This document shows, piece by piece, positions 25,239-34,034 of a DNA stretch of 64,000 nt. Position 1 is the first letter of the stretch, and every line of letters begins with the position of its first letter. Origin of the DNA: Roseibacillus ishigakijimensis. GTDB taxonomy: Bacteria; Verrucomicrobiota; Verrucomicrobiia; Verrucomicrobiales; Akkermansiaceae. The position numbers were made by a program, and so were the translations under genes. The stretch lies in contig NZ_JAENIO010000007.1 of the NCBI RefSeq assembly GCF_016595415.1, positions 55,483 to 119,482 of the forward strand, written 5' to 3'. The notes under the pieces were generated by a model. It did no database searches. It was not told the DNA's origin and was given only the letters and a program-made list of their open reading frames with translations.

Positions 25239-28200
25239 CTACCAACGGCAGAGGGATTCGATATACTGGGCCGAGCCGTCGCGCAACCAGCCATCCAGCT
25301 GGGCAGGGTCCTTGAGCTGTTGCCCACGCAGGCGGGGCACGACGAAGTAGCCCACCTTGGCTTCGGGTAGGGTGGAGAGGTCGCCCCAGAGTTTTTCGAA
25401 TTGAGCCACGGGAAAGACGTCTTCCTGACCATGGCCCCAGCGCTTTTTGACCTCCTTGAGAGTGATGTAGGTGGGTAGACGGCGGGCGAGTTGGCGCAGG
25501 GCGTTTTGAATTTTCCCCTTTTTGTCCTGTAAAATGTCCTCCCGGGTCAAGTCGATGAGCTGGAGGAGCTCGTCAAGTTCAATCCAGGTGGTGAGGGTGT
25601 TGTAGTAGGTGAGGTCGAATTCGGCCTCGTCATTGGGCATGGCTAGCCCCTCCACCAGGCGGGGGAGGCCATTGACGCGGGCCAGCCCTCCTCCCCGATC
25701 TTCGAGACGGCGGTTGATGACCTCGAAGGTGAAGCCTTGGCCCGATTGCCGGTGGCGGCCGAGGAGCTCTGGGTCGACCTGTGCTCCGAGGGTGTCGATG
25801 TTGTGCAGCATGAGGGTGCGCAACTGGGGGCGCTCTTGCAAGAGGCGGCGCAAGGTGCCGTTGAGAATGAGATTGGGGACCTCGAAGAAATGCCCCACCG
25901 GGTGGAGGCACTGGAGGGGTAGGTTGTCGGTGTAGTCACTGGCCTCTCCGGCGGTGCGGGCCCAGTTGATGAGGGCGCTGCGGGCGGATTCGCGCACTTT
26001 TTCCTGTTGCTCGTCGAGCCGCTGTTGGGCGGTTTCTTCCCAAGCGAAACGCAGATCGCGCTCGGTGGGGATCATGCGCAAGCCCACTGATTGGCCGCGC
26101 GACAGCAGAAGGGGGCCGGGGTAGCGGTAGTTGTCGACAGCTTTCAGAAAGGCGGCGGTCGGCTCGTGGGTGAGGTAGGAGGTGGTGAACAGGTGGGGCA
26201 GGGGGGTGCCCGCTTCCTCGCCCACCTTGCGCGATTTGGCGAGGTGCACTTCGAGGAAGGTGCGGAAGCTGCCTTTGAGGGGGGCAAAGGGATTGAGGGC
26301 CTTGCAAGTGCCGGCTCCCCCGGTCCAGCGCGAACCGGCTCCGGCGGCCAGGGTGACGACCGCGACTTCGCCCTGGCGGAGGGCTTCTTCGCCCAAACGG
26401 CGGGATTCCTCGGCGAGTCCGGCGGTGGTGTCGATGACGTCGTCGGCAGTGACATCCCTCAGGTCGGTGCTGGCCGGGAGGCGGTTTTGGGCCAAGCCGA
26501 GGCGACCGCGCTGGAGATCTTCGCGAATGGCTTCGTGCAGTTTACTGTCGAAGCCGTTTTCTTTCAAAAGGTGGTCCAAGCTGTCCGGGCCCTGGGCCGA
26601 GCCGCTGGCATTCTTGGGCAGAACGCTATCAAAGAGCTGGTGAATGGAGCCCTCGAAACGGGGATTTTGCAGGGAGGCATCGCGGTAGGCCAGCAGGTCC
26701 TGCCGCTGCAGGGGGGTGAGCTTGCTCTGCTCCCGGGCCAAGAGCTGGGGAACGTGAACCTGGTAGTAGTTGGGCGGAAAGAGGCGCTCGCCGGGGGCGC
26801 TTAATAGTTGCGCCACCGTGCCGTGGGGGTTGATGGCGAAATCGTAAACCACCGGGTCCATGGCGAAGGGGAGGGCTTTTTCCAGCCGCTGCTTCTCGGC
26901 GAGCATGATTTCGGCCATTTTTTCCTGAGCCTCCTTCTTGCGATGGGGGGCGAAGATGAAGCCCATGCCGCCGCCGGACATCCCGCCCAGCATCCAGAAT
27001 CCCCAGAAGTCGTCGCCGAAGTGCTGGAAGGCCCGGGCGATGAGGGTGTCGGTGAAGAGGTTGGTGGCCCAGGGGATGATGGTTTGCAAAGGGCCGTAGA
27101 AATTGCGGGTGGTGGCCTTGCCGAGGGCCTGGATGTCCCCGGCTTTGAGGGCGTTGATGAGCTCGTCCAAGAGGGTGAGGGCCTCCTGGCGGGCCTGCCA
27201 TTCCTTGCTCGAACGGAGGAGATACTTTTCGCTCACCATTTCCAGAATGGGGCCCACGTTCTGCGCCATCCCTCCATGCACGAGGACGAGGGAGTCCTGC
27301 AGAGCCTGTCGGGCACTGGCGGGGATTTCCTCTTCGTCAAAGACGTGGTGCTTGGGCATCAGGCGGCCGCGGGAGATGCCGTGTTCGGGGTCGGTGGGGC
27401 CGGCTTCTTCGCCCGAGATGAGCTTGATGCCGGGCCAGACCCCGCCAGAGTCCTGCCAGCCCCCGCCGGAACCGCCAATCCACTCGCCGAGAATGGCGCG
27501 GGCGAGGATGAGGCGGCGCTCGTTTTCCTGCAGGGGTCCGGTGAGGGACTCGGTTTGTCCGGTGGCTCGCATGAGGACCCCGATGAGGGCGGCAAGAAGG
27601 TTGGTGGAGACGGCGAGGCGGGAGCCTTTGGGGATGTTATTGACGGACGAAACCAGCTCCAGCCCCTTGCCGGGCCCGAGGAGTTTTTCCAAAAGGTGGG
27701 AGAGCTTTTGTCCCGAACCCTCGATGCCGGGAGGGACGATGCCGGCCGCGATGACTGCCGCCTTGAGGAGGCCGAGGTGGTCTTTGGCGAAATCGAAGAT
27801 TTCTCCCAGGTTGTCGATGCGGGCGGTGGCCTTGAGGTCGATGGAGGTGAGGCGGATGACGGGCTCGTCGATGACGCGGAGATAGGCTTCCACCGGGGGC
27901 GCGGTCTCGGCATCGCGACCGTGGACCCCGAGGTCGATGGAGACGTTGATGACCTTGGCCCCTTCGGGAAAGTCCATACCGAGGAAGAAAATGTCGGACC
28001 AGGCGCTGTGGGTCAGGTCCATGCGCACCGGGGTGCGCTCCAGGAGGAGGGGGAAGCTGCCCGCAGAGTCGTCGAGGAGTTCGCGCTTGAGACGCAGGGG
28101 ATGGTCGGCGGGATGCCCCATGCGGAACATCCACTGGTTGCCCCGCACGGTGCGGACGGATTTGCGGACTTGGTCGGCGAGGGTTTGGAAGGCGAGTTGA

Positions 28201-28556
28201 TGGTAGGCGCTGGCCAAAGCCGAGGAGAGAGCGTCACCGGGCCCCGCGCGCTCCTGGGCGGCGAGAAAGGTGTCGATGGCTTCCTGAAAGCGGCGGTCGA
28301 GGAGGTGCTCGTGCCCGGCGAAGGGGATGCGTCCCACTGCCCGGCCCGTCATCTTGGGCGGGAGGTGAAAGCGGTGCAGGGCATAGAGAAAGAAGAGAGC
28401 CCGCACGCGCTGATAGAGATTGTCCTCGTGACGGCGAAAGTGGTCCAGCTCGCGGGCTTCGGCGAGCAGCTCTTCGAGGGAGAGCGCTTGGCAAGCCTCC
28501 GCGAGGGCCTGATCGCGGGTGGAGGCATCAGCACTGGTGATGAGGTCGGTAAGCAT
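25239..28556 (-). CDS. GHMP kinase / UDPGP-type nucleotidyltransferase fusion
   Basis: The 1105-residue product has a helical N-terminal region (1-170) and a GHMP sugar-kinase part (about 175-560). The kinase part shows RTPVRMDLTHS near its start, SSVNNIPKGSRLAVSTNL as the ATP loop and GGMSGGGMGFIF as the C-terminal motif. From about residue 740 it has a UDP-sugar pyrophosphorylase-like domain, with LAAGAGSRW as the nucleotide loop, then LMLHNIDTLGA and FEVINRRLEDRGGGLA. A plausible role is kinase plus nucleotidyltransferase steps making a nucleotide sugar, as in salvage enzymes such as the fucose-salvage enzyme FKP, but the domain order is opposite to FKP. The substrate is unknown. The next gene upstream is GalU-like. 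Confidence 0.75.
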   Translation of the reverse strand: MLTDLITSADASTRDQALAEACQALSLEELLAEARELDHFRRHEDNLYQRVRALFFLYALHRFHLPPKMTGRAVGRIPFAGHEHLLDRRFQEAIDTFLAAQERAGPGDALSSALASAYHQLAFQTLADQVRKSVRTVRGNQWMFRMGHPADHPLRLKRELLDDSAGSFPLLLERTPVRMDLTHSAWSDIFFLGMDFPEGAKVINVSIDLGVHGRDAETAPPVEAYLRVIDEPVIRLTSIDLKATARIDNLGEIFDFAKDHLGLLKAAVIAAGIVPPGIEGSGQKLSHLLEKLLGPGKGLELVSSVNNIPKGSRLAVSTNLLAALIGVLMRATGQTESLTGPLQENERRLILARAILGEWIGGSGGGWQDSGGVWPGIKLISGEEAGPTDPEHGISRGRLMPKHHVFDEEEIPASARQALQDSLVLVHGGMAQNVGPILEMVSEKYLLRSSKEWQARQEALTLLDELINALKAGDIQALGKATTRNFYGPLQTIIPWATNLFTDTLIARAFQHFGDDFWGFWMLGGMSGGGMGFIFAPHRKKEAQEKMAEIMLAEKQRLEKALPFAMDPVVYDFAINPHGTVAQLLSAPGERLFPPNYYQVHVPQLLAREQSKLTPLQRQDLLAYRDASLQNPRFEGSIHQLFDSVLPKNASGSAQGPDSLDHLLKENGFDSKLHEAIREDLQRGRLGLAQNRLPASTDLRDVTADDVIDTTAGLAEESRRLGEEALRQGEVAVVTLAAGAGSRWTGGAGTCKALNPFAPLKGSFRTFLEVHLAKSRKVGEEAGTPLPHLFTTSYLTHEPTAAFLKAVDNYRYPGPLLLSRGQSVGLRMIPTERDLRFAWEETAQQRLDEQQEKVRESARSALINWARTAGEASDYTDNLPLQCLHPVGHFFEVPNLILNGTLRRLLQERPQLRTLMLHNIDTLGAQVDPELLGRHRQSGQGFTFEVINRRLEDRGGGLARVNGLPRLVEGLAMPNDEAEFDLTYYNTLTTWIELDELLQLIDLTREDILQDKKGKIQNALRQLARRLPTYITLKEVKKRWGHGQEDVFPVAQFEKLWGDLSTLPEAKVGYFVVPRLRGQQLKDPAQLDGWLRDGSAQYIESLCRW

Positions 28557-28599
28557 GGCAGGGAGCGTGGTGGGGCGGGTTTCAGACTCTTCCGGTGGA

Positions 28600-29433
28600 T
28601 CAGGCCAGCAGTTCGATGATGGTGGCCATCACTTCGTCGCGATGGGGTCCGGCCAGGGAGAGGGCCAGTTGGGCGCGGAGGAGGCCGTAGCGTTCGCCGA
28701 GGTTGAAGCGTTGGCCATCAATGCGCAGGGCGAGGTATTCTCCGCTCTCAGCCAAGAGGTTGAGGGTGGCGGTGAGCCCCGTTTTTTCGCCCGCGGAGGC
28801 TTGTTGCACCTGCTCTTGGAGAAGGGTGAGCGCGCGGGCGGGCAGGATGTGCATGCCGAAGAAGCAGAGGTAATGGCCGGCCCGCTGCCCGGGCACGATC
28901 AGTTCCTGCTCCGCGAGGGTGGGAGTGGGCTTTTCGATGATGCGAGAAACTTCGTAAGTGTCCTGGGTGCCCGCGCGCAGGGAGGCGGCTACGGTGCCGT
29001 AGAGATGGAGTTGGGATTCGTGAGTAGGTTGCACACCGGAGATGGTGGCCTCTTCTTTGCTGGCCAAGGCGATGATCTGGGCCAGGCAGGACCGCTCGCC
29101 CAGAGAGCGGAAAAGGTGGTCGCCTACGAGGAGGAGAAAGCGCTCACCCGCCACAAAGTCGGCCGCCAGCGCGACCGCATGTCCGTAGCCCAAGGGCTCC
29201 TCTTGCACGAGGAAAGTGAGTCGCTCGGCATGGGGCCCGGCTGCGAGGCGGTAGGGCTCCTCTTCGCCGGGGGGAATGATGAGGGCCGCCGAATCGAGCC
29301 CGGCCTCGAAGACTTCCGCGAGCAGGATTTGCAGGGCGGTGCGGGTCTCGCCCTTGGAGTCGATGAGGGTTTGCAGGGGCAGGTGTTTGTCGGCGGGATT
29401 GGCCGAGGTGATGACGGCTTTGGTGAGATTCAT
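28600..29433 (-). CDS. GalU-like sugar nucleotidyltransferase with altered nucleotide loop
   Basis: The 277-residue product has the overall layout of glucose-1-phosphate uridylyltransferases: VQEEPLGYGHAVALAADFV (the QxxPLG[LY]GHA motif), then FLLLVGDHLF, then SRIIEKPTP, CFFGMHILPA and a late RFNLGERYGLLRA (usually D-xG-K-xG). However, the N-terminal GxGTRFLPxTKxxPKE loop is replaced by AVITSANPADKHLPL, without the Gly pair or the Arg. It may be inactive, regulatory, or specialised for another substrate. It lies 43 bases upstream of the GHMP/UDPGP gene, on the same strand, so the two are probably co-expressed. Confidence 0.75.
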   Translation of the reverse strand: MNLTKAVITSANPADKHLPLQTLIDSKGETRTALQILLAEVFEAGLDSAALIIPPGEEEPYRLAAGPHAERLTFLVQEEPLGYGHAVALAADFVAGERFLLLVGDHLFRSLGERSCLAQIIALASKEEATISGVQPTHESQLHLYGTVAASLRAGTQDTYEVSRIIEKPTPTLAEQELIVPGQRAGHYLCFFGMHILPARALTLLQEQVQQASAGEKTGLTATLNLLAESGEYLALRIDGQRFNLGERYGLLRAQLALSLAGPHRDEVMATIIELLA

Positions 29434-29487
29434 GGATGGGAAAGGCTCCCCACCGGATTAGCCGCCCGAGCCTGCGATGGCGAGCTG

Positions 29488-31332
29488 TTATCTTTGCAAA
29501 GTCGGCTCCAGCCAGACTCCCCAGTCGGCCCGGGGGCCATCCCCGCCATCGGTGACAATCAGCTCCAGTTCCTTTCCTCCAGTGAGATCGATTTGGTAGT
29601 TCGCTTGCTTTCCTGCCTTGAGGACAGCGGATTGAAAGACCTCTTTGCCATCGAGCTTGATGATGAATTGGCAACTGCCATCCATCCCGTCGGCCAGACC
29701 GCAGCTGCCTTGCAGCGAGCTCCATTGGCTATCGAGCGGATAGCGATGTCGGGCGGGCGCGTGGGCGTAGAGCCCGTGGCGGAAGAGGCGGCCGGCGGAG
29801 GTGAGGAGCAGGCCTTCGGTGGGCAGATAGTCATAGGTGGGGCGATGATAGCCCACCTGGGCTTCCGCGGGGCGCAGGTCGCTTAAAGGCAGCTCGGTCC
29901 GGGCGGGTTCGATTTCTTCCGGATTCAGCCTTTTTTCGCCGCCGAGACCCTTAATGAGCCGCTCTGCGATGGCGAGCGCGTGTTCGCGATCGCTCTCGTC
30001 TTCAAGTCGGTCCGGCAGACTGGCCAGGGCGGATTCCAGCTTTGCCTGTTCACGGGATTGCAGGGCCGTGATGATCGGGTTGAGAGCGAGAGTGGTGGCC
30101 AAGGTGGAGAGGTCGGGGGTTCCGCTTTCATCGACCGAATAGGCGAAGGTCCGCCGGTTGGTGGCGCCATTGACGTGGCAAATTTGAATGCGCAGTTCGG
30201 CTTTTTTGCCCGCGACGAGATGTTTGCAATGGAGGCGGAAGCGGCCGTCTTTATCGGGCACGGCAGTCACCGTGTGGGCATCGTAGTCGCTGCCTCCCTC
30301 CGGATCGAGATAAGCGACCAGCCCGTAGACGGGGACGTTGCCTGTGACTCGACCGGAGAGAGTGAAGGACTGGGCGTCTTTCTTGATTGTCAAATCCTCC
30401 AGCTCAGCACGGGCGTGGAGGCGCAGTCCTTTTGCGGAGCGGGAGAAGAGCGGTTGAGAGGCCAGGCGGAGGGCCCCGGCGAATTGCAGGTGGCTCCCCT
30501 TGCCCTCGCCCCGCAGCTCGTCGCCGTAGGTCTGGTTGCCATTGCCCATCAGGGCACGGTAGCCCGCGCGGCGAAGGGCCGGGGCTTCGCGATTGTGGGG
30601 GAGAGAGAGGGCGTGACCCAGCTCGTGCGCGATGCCGCCGATGAAGATGGAGTTGTGTTTGCCCAGAGAAATGCGCCCGTATTGTCCGTCCTGGATGATG
30701 GGCTCGGTCAGGGCCAGATTGGGGATATCGAGTTCCGGGGAATCCAGTTGCCAGGCGTTGCCGCTGCGGTGATTTCCTCCCGCGTAGTAGGGGGAGTGGT
30801 GGGAAAAGGTCTTTTTCTCCTCGTCCCAGTGAGCGAGGTTGCAAAAGATGAGCAGAGTTTCCCGGTCCGGGTTCAGCCCTGCCGCGCGCAGGGTGGGGAG
30901 GCATTCTTTCCGGATCTCCCGGCCGGATTCGTTGCGGTAGGCGCTGGTCGGCTTTTGTCCGGCCACGACGTGGATCTTGAGCAGGTCGTCCTCTTCCCAC
31001 TCCATGGGGAAGGTCAGGGGCCCGAAGCCCAGGCGCGCCATTTCGCTGCGGTAGAATTCTTGGATGTGCAGCATGATGCGGGTCAGCCGCTCGCGGTAGG
31101 CGGCGGCAGGCTCACGATCGGAGGGGCTCCAGTAGACGACGCGCAGTTTGCGATTGCTGGGCACGGGATCCTCGGCCTGCCAAGCGGTCAGAGTTTCTCT
31201 GATTTGCTTGGCTTGGGTTTGCTGACTGGCAGGGAGTTCGGGTTTTCCAATCGAAGAGGGCGAATCGTCCTTGGCGGCCCAGAGCCACGCGAAGACCGAA
31301 AGGAGAATGAGGAGAGAGAGAGATTTTGACAT
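29488..31332 (-). CDS. Secreted zinc metallopeptidase-like protein with C-terminal NPCBM domain
   Basis: The 614-residue protein has a signal peptide (LSLLILLSVFAWLWAA) and is exported. Around residue 235 it carries HELGHALSLPHN, the extended HExxHxxxxxH zinc site of metzincin-type peptidases. A beta-rich region follows. The last ~145 residues resemble an NPCBM carbohydrate-binding module (GRLFRHGLYAHAPA, then the ADGMDGSCQFIIKLDGKEVF and ELIVTDGGDGPRADWG blocks). It probably acts on a glycosylated or polysaccharide-associated protein substrate. It is divergent from the esterase gene with a Fur-box-like palindrome between them. Confidence 0.8.
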   Translation of the reverse strand: MSKSLSLLILLSVFAWLWAAKDDSPSSIGKPELPASQQTQAKQIRETLTAWQAEDPVPSNRKLRVVYWSPSDREPAAAYRERLTRIMLHIQEFYRSEMARLGFGPLTFPMEWEEDDLLKIHVVAGQKPTSAYRNESGREIRKECLPTLRAAGLNPDRETLLIFCNLAHWDEEKKTFSHHSPYYAGGNHRSGNAWQLDSPELDIPNLALTEPIIQDGQYGRISLGKHNSIFIGGIAHELGHALSLPHNREAPALRRAGYRALMGNGNQTYGDELRGEGKGSHLQFAGALRLASQPLFSRSAKGLRLHARAELEDLTIKKDAQSFTLSGRVTGNVPVYGLVAYLDPEGGSDYDAHTVTAVPDKDGRFRLHCKHLVAGKKAELRIQICHVNGATNRRTFAYSVDESGTPDLSTLATTLALNPIITALQSREQAKLESALASLPDRLEDESDREHALAIAERLIKGLGGEKRLNPEEIEPARTELPLSDLRPAEAQVGYHRPTYDYLPTEGLLLTSAGRLFRHGLYAHAPARHRYPLDSQWSSLQGSCGLADGMDGSCQFIIKLDGKEVFQSAVLKAGKQANYQIDLTGGKELELIVTDGGDGPRADWGVWLEPTLQR

Positions 31333-31390
31333 AGGCAGCTGGGGTTGGGTGGCCTTTTTTACTGGTCGGCTTCGGCTTCTTTGTCAAAAT

Positions 31391-31405
31391 GGATAATAAT
31401 TATCA
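31391..31405. promoter_or_regulatory. Fur-box-like palindrome between divergent genes
   Basis: The 15 bases GGATAATAATTATCA match the Fur 7-1-7 core (TGATAAT-N-ATTATCA) at 13 of 14 fixed positions; only the first base differs. It lies 59 bases before the metallopeptidase start on one side and 86 bases before the esterase start on the other. It could control both divergent genes by iron. The call is by consensus match only. Confidence 0.6.
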
Positions 31406-31490
31406 AGAGCGATTCAGAGTGGGGGCCCAAGGAGTGAACTTTTCGCCTTGGCGCTTGGCAGGGCGGGCTCGTTTGGCTCAAGGTGAGGAG

Positions 31491-32399
31491 GTGAAATTAG
31501 CTCCTTTCTTCTTTACTTTGGCCGCGCTTTTACCTTTTTTATCTCCTCTTCAAGCTGCCGAGTGGATTGACCTTTGGCCCGGTGCGGCCCCCGGTGCTCC
31601 CCGTCCTCCGGCTGGTTCCGAGAAAATCAATGATGGTTGGCGTTACACTGACATTGAGGTGCCGCAGTATCAGCTTTTCAAACCTGCCGAGCCCAATGGC
31701 CAGGCTCTCGTTATTTTGCCCGGAGGAGGCTACAGCATTCTCGCCATGGCTCACGAGGGCACCGAGATTGGCCAGTGGTGTGCCGAGCGCGGCATCACTG
31801 CCATAGTGGTGAAGTATCGGGTTAGCGGGAACGACGAGTTCGGCTATCAATTTCCTGTTCCCCAGCTCGATGCCCGGCGGGCCATTCGCACCCTCCGCGC
31901 TCATGCCGCCGAATGGGGAGTCGACGCCGGGCGCATCGGAGTGATGGGGTCTTCGGCGGGAGGGCACCTTGCCTCTACCTGTGCCACCTTGTTTGATCAA
32001 AAACTGGAGAAGGGAGAAGGTGACGCCATCGACGCGCTGAGCTGTCGCCCGGATTTCGCGGTTCTTCTTTATCCGGTGATTGGCATGGATCAGGACTGGG
32101 GGCATGGGGGGTCCGCGCGCCGCCTCCTGGGAGCCGAGCCCTCCTCGGAGCTGCGCACCCTTTGCGCCACCTATCGTCAGGTCAGTGAGCAGACCCCACC
32201 GGTTTTTCTCGTTCATGCCGCCGATGATTCCGGCGTGCCTCTGCGAAATAGTGCGGAATTCATGAGTGCCTGCGCAGAGAAAAAAGTGCCCGTGCGCGCG
32301 GCTATCTTTCCCACTGGTGGACACGGCTTTGGCTGGAAGGGTCGCGGGGCCTCGGAGGGCTGGATGACTCACTTGGCGGCTTGGCTAAAAACGCAATAA
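31491..32399 (+). CDS. Secreted alpha/beta hydrolase (esterase-like)
   Basis: The 302-residue product has a signal peptide (FFFTLAALLPFLSPLQAA) and an alpha/beta-hydrolase domain related to carbohydrate esterases such as BD-FAE and acetyl-xylan esterases: oxyanion motif LPGGGYS, nucleophile GSSAGG, Asp in HAADDSGVP and catalytic His in GGHGFG. It probably removes acyl groups from polysaccharides, though this is inferred from family. The GTG start is chosen because the signal peptide begins there and AAGG lies seven bases upstream; a longer reading from 31389 would put 34 unlikely residues before the signal. Confidence 0.8.
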   Translation: MKLAPFFFTLAALLPFLSPLQAAEWIDLWPGAAPGAPRPPAGSEKINDGWRYTDIEVPQYQLFKPAEPNGQALVILPGGGYSILAMAHEGTEIGQWCAERGITAIVVKYRVSGNDEFGYQFPVPQLDARRAIRTLRAHAAEWGVDAGRIGVMGSSAGGHLASTCATLFDQKLEKGEGDAIDALSCRPDFAVLLYPVIGMDQDWGHGGSARRLLGAEPSSELRTLCATYRQVSEQTPPVFLVHAADDSGVPLRNSAEFMSACAEKKVPVRAAIFPTGGHGFGWKGRGASEGWMTHLAAWLKTQ

Positions 32400-32452
32400 T
32401 TGTCTTTGTTGAACGATTGTGATGGAGTATGCCGTAACTGACTTTACGAATC

Positions 32453-33766
32453 ATGAAAAAATGGACCGCTCTCGTATTGATGGGCCTCGCCGGGATGGCG
32501 TGGGGTGATTGGGTCAACCTCTCCGACGGGAAGGATTTGACCGGTTGGAAGGATGGCCAAGGTGCGACCGAGGTAGCGGGCTACACTCTGAGCGAGGGAG
32601 TCATCACCTCTCGTCCCGGTTGCAGCAACCTGATGACCGCCAAGGAATACTCCGATTACATCTTCGAGTTTGATTTCAAGCTAACCCCCGGGGCCAACAA
32701 CGGCTTGGGGATTCACTATCCCGGCCAAGGGGATCCTGCCTATGCCGGCATGGAACTGCAAATCCTCGACAACACTGCCGAGAAGTATCAGGGCAAGCTC
32801 AAGGACTACCAGTGGCACGGCTCGCTTTACACCCTCTCTCCCGCCCTGCGTGGTCATCTGAAACCCGTGGGCGAGTGGAACTCCCAGCGGGTGACCGTGC
32901 GCGGGCCCCACGTCACCGTCGAGCTCAATGGCATCACCATCCTCAAGGCCAATCTCGATGAGTTGAACGAATCCCATCCCAAGCACAAGGGGGCTCAGCG
33001 TCGGCAAGGGCGTCTCACCTTTTGTGGGCACGGCGACGTCGTGAGCTGGCGCAACGTGCGCATTTGCGAGATTCCCCATGGGGAGGACCAGGAGTCGGCC
33101 CTTTTCCAACCTGCGGGCAAAAAAGACGACACTCCCGGTGGTTTGGGGTTTCAGAATCTTCTTGCGGAGGGCTCTCTTTCGCAATGGAAAATGAGCGAAG
33201 GCCAGGAGGGCCATTGGACCCTCGTCGATGGCTGGAAGGTGGCCTATGATGGCCAAAGTGAGGCCAAGGACAAGAATCTCTGGAGCCAGGCCGAGTTCGG
33301 TGACTTCGAGCTGATTTGCGACTGGCGGTTTGCCGGGGAAGGCCCTCGCATGGAGCGCCCCATTATTTTGCCCAATGGCCTTGAGATGCGTGGTCCGCAG
33401 CAGGAAGTGATCACGGAGGAAGTGGAAGAGCTCGACAGCGGTCTCTATCTCCGGGGCAGCGCAACCACCCAGATCAACATGTGGAACTGGCCCGTAGGTT
33501 CGGGCGAAGTCTATGGCGTGCGCACCTCAGCGGTGGGATTGCCCTACAAGGCTGCCGTCACTCCCCGGGTGAAGGCCGACAACCCCTCCGGCGAGTGGAA
33601 CCGCTTTTTCGTTCGCATGGTGGGTAAGAAGCTCACCGTTTATCTCAACGGCAAGTGCGTGCTTTTCGAAGCCACCCTGCCTCCGGCCAAAGACCAGGGC
33701 CCCATCGCTCTGCAGCACCATGGCGCGGCCATGGAGTTCGGTAATCTTTGGGTCAAGGAACTCTAA
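32453..33766 (+). CDS. Secreted protein with two DUF1080 (3-keto-disaccharide hydrolase) domains
   Basis: The 437-residue product has a short signal peptide (LVLMGLAGMAWG). The first DUF1080 domain starts WVNLSDGKDLTGWK and shows SDYIFEFDFKLTPGANNGLGIHY, then GHGDVVSWRNVRI. The second, about residues 225-437, repeats the pattern (LLAEGSLSQWK..., FGDFELICDWRF, MEFGNLWVKEL). This family has a concanavalin-like beta-sandwich and occurs in large numbers in Verrucomicrobia and Planctomycetes; some members hydrolyse 3-keto-glycosides. It follows the esterase gene on the same strand by 53 bases, which suggests a shared polysaccharide role. Confidence 0.85.
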   Translation: MKKWTALVLMGLAGMAWGDWVNLSDGKDLTGWKDGQGATEVAGYTLSEGVITSRPGCSNLMTAKEYSDYIFEFDFKLTPGANNGLGIHYPGQGDPAYAGMELQILDNTAEKYQGKLKDYQWHGSLYTLSPALRGHLKPVGEWNSQRVTVRGPHVTVELNGITILKANLDELNESHPKHKGAQRRQGRLTFCGHGDVVSWRNVRICEIPHGEDQESALFQPAGKKDDTPGGLGFQNLLAEGSLSQWKMSEGQEGHWTLVDGWKVAYDGQSEAKDKNLWSQAEFGDFELICDWRFAGEGPRMERPIILPNGLEMRGPQQEVITEEVEELDSGLYLRGSATTQINMWNWPVGSGEVYGVRTSAVGLPYKAAVTPRVKADNPSGEWNRFFVRMVGKKLTVYLNGKCVLFEATLPPAKDQGPIALQHHGAAMEFGNLWVKEL

Positions 33767-34034
33767 GCTGGGGACGAGAGCGATAGGGAAGCCTCGCCGA
33801 GGCTTCCCCGAGAGGCGAGGGATCGGGCGAGCCAGGCTTCGGTGGGCGAGAGGGGGTCAGCCCCCGTCCAAACGCCCAGCCCGCTCTGTGACCAGAGCGG
33901 CTCCGTTGGGGGAGGAGGGGGAGGACGAGACGGAGGGAAGGGCGTGGCGCTGGGACCGGCGGGACGCCGGGTGGCACTTTCTGCAAGCTAGAAGCTCGCA
34001 GCCACGAGGGGGACGAGGAGGGGGATACAGTGGC
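33767..34034. repeat. GC-rich hairpin-dense convergent interval
   Basis: No coding sequence is credible here. Besides the hairpin at 33786-33808 it contains GGGGG-TCAG-CCCCC (33852-33865) and CCGCTCTG-TGAC-CAGAGCGG (33881-33900). It also holds the 14-mer ACCGGCGGGACGCC (33955-33968), which recurs exactly at 56610-56623 inside a larger hairpin. The interval may be a degenerate REP-type element cluster between two convergent genes. Confidence 0.45.
33786..33808. terminator. Perfect hairpin in convergent region
   Basis: Two 11-base complementary arms (GGGAAGCCTCG / CGAGGCTTCCC) around one C, 20 bases after the DUF1080 stop. There is no T run, so it may be a Rho-dependent stop or an mRNA-protecting hairpin. 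Confidence 0.45.

Noticed and set aside
26808..28619. 603-codon plus-strand open frame opposite the GHMP/UDPGP gene
   Set aside because: Gly/Glu/Val-rich translation without motifs, and the minus strand encodes a recognisable enzyme.
29980..31329. Plus-strand open frame opposite the metallopeptidase
   Set aside because: Opposite strand carries a signal peptide, HELGH site and NPCBM domain; this frame has none.
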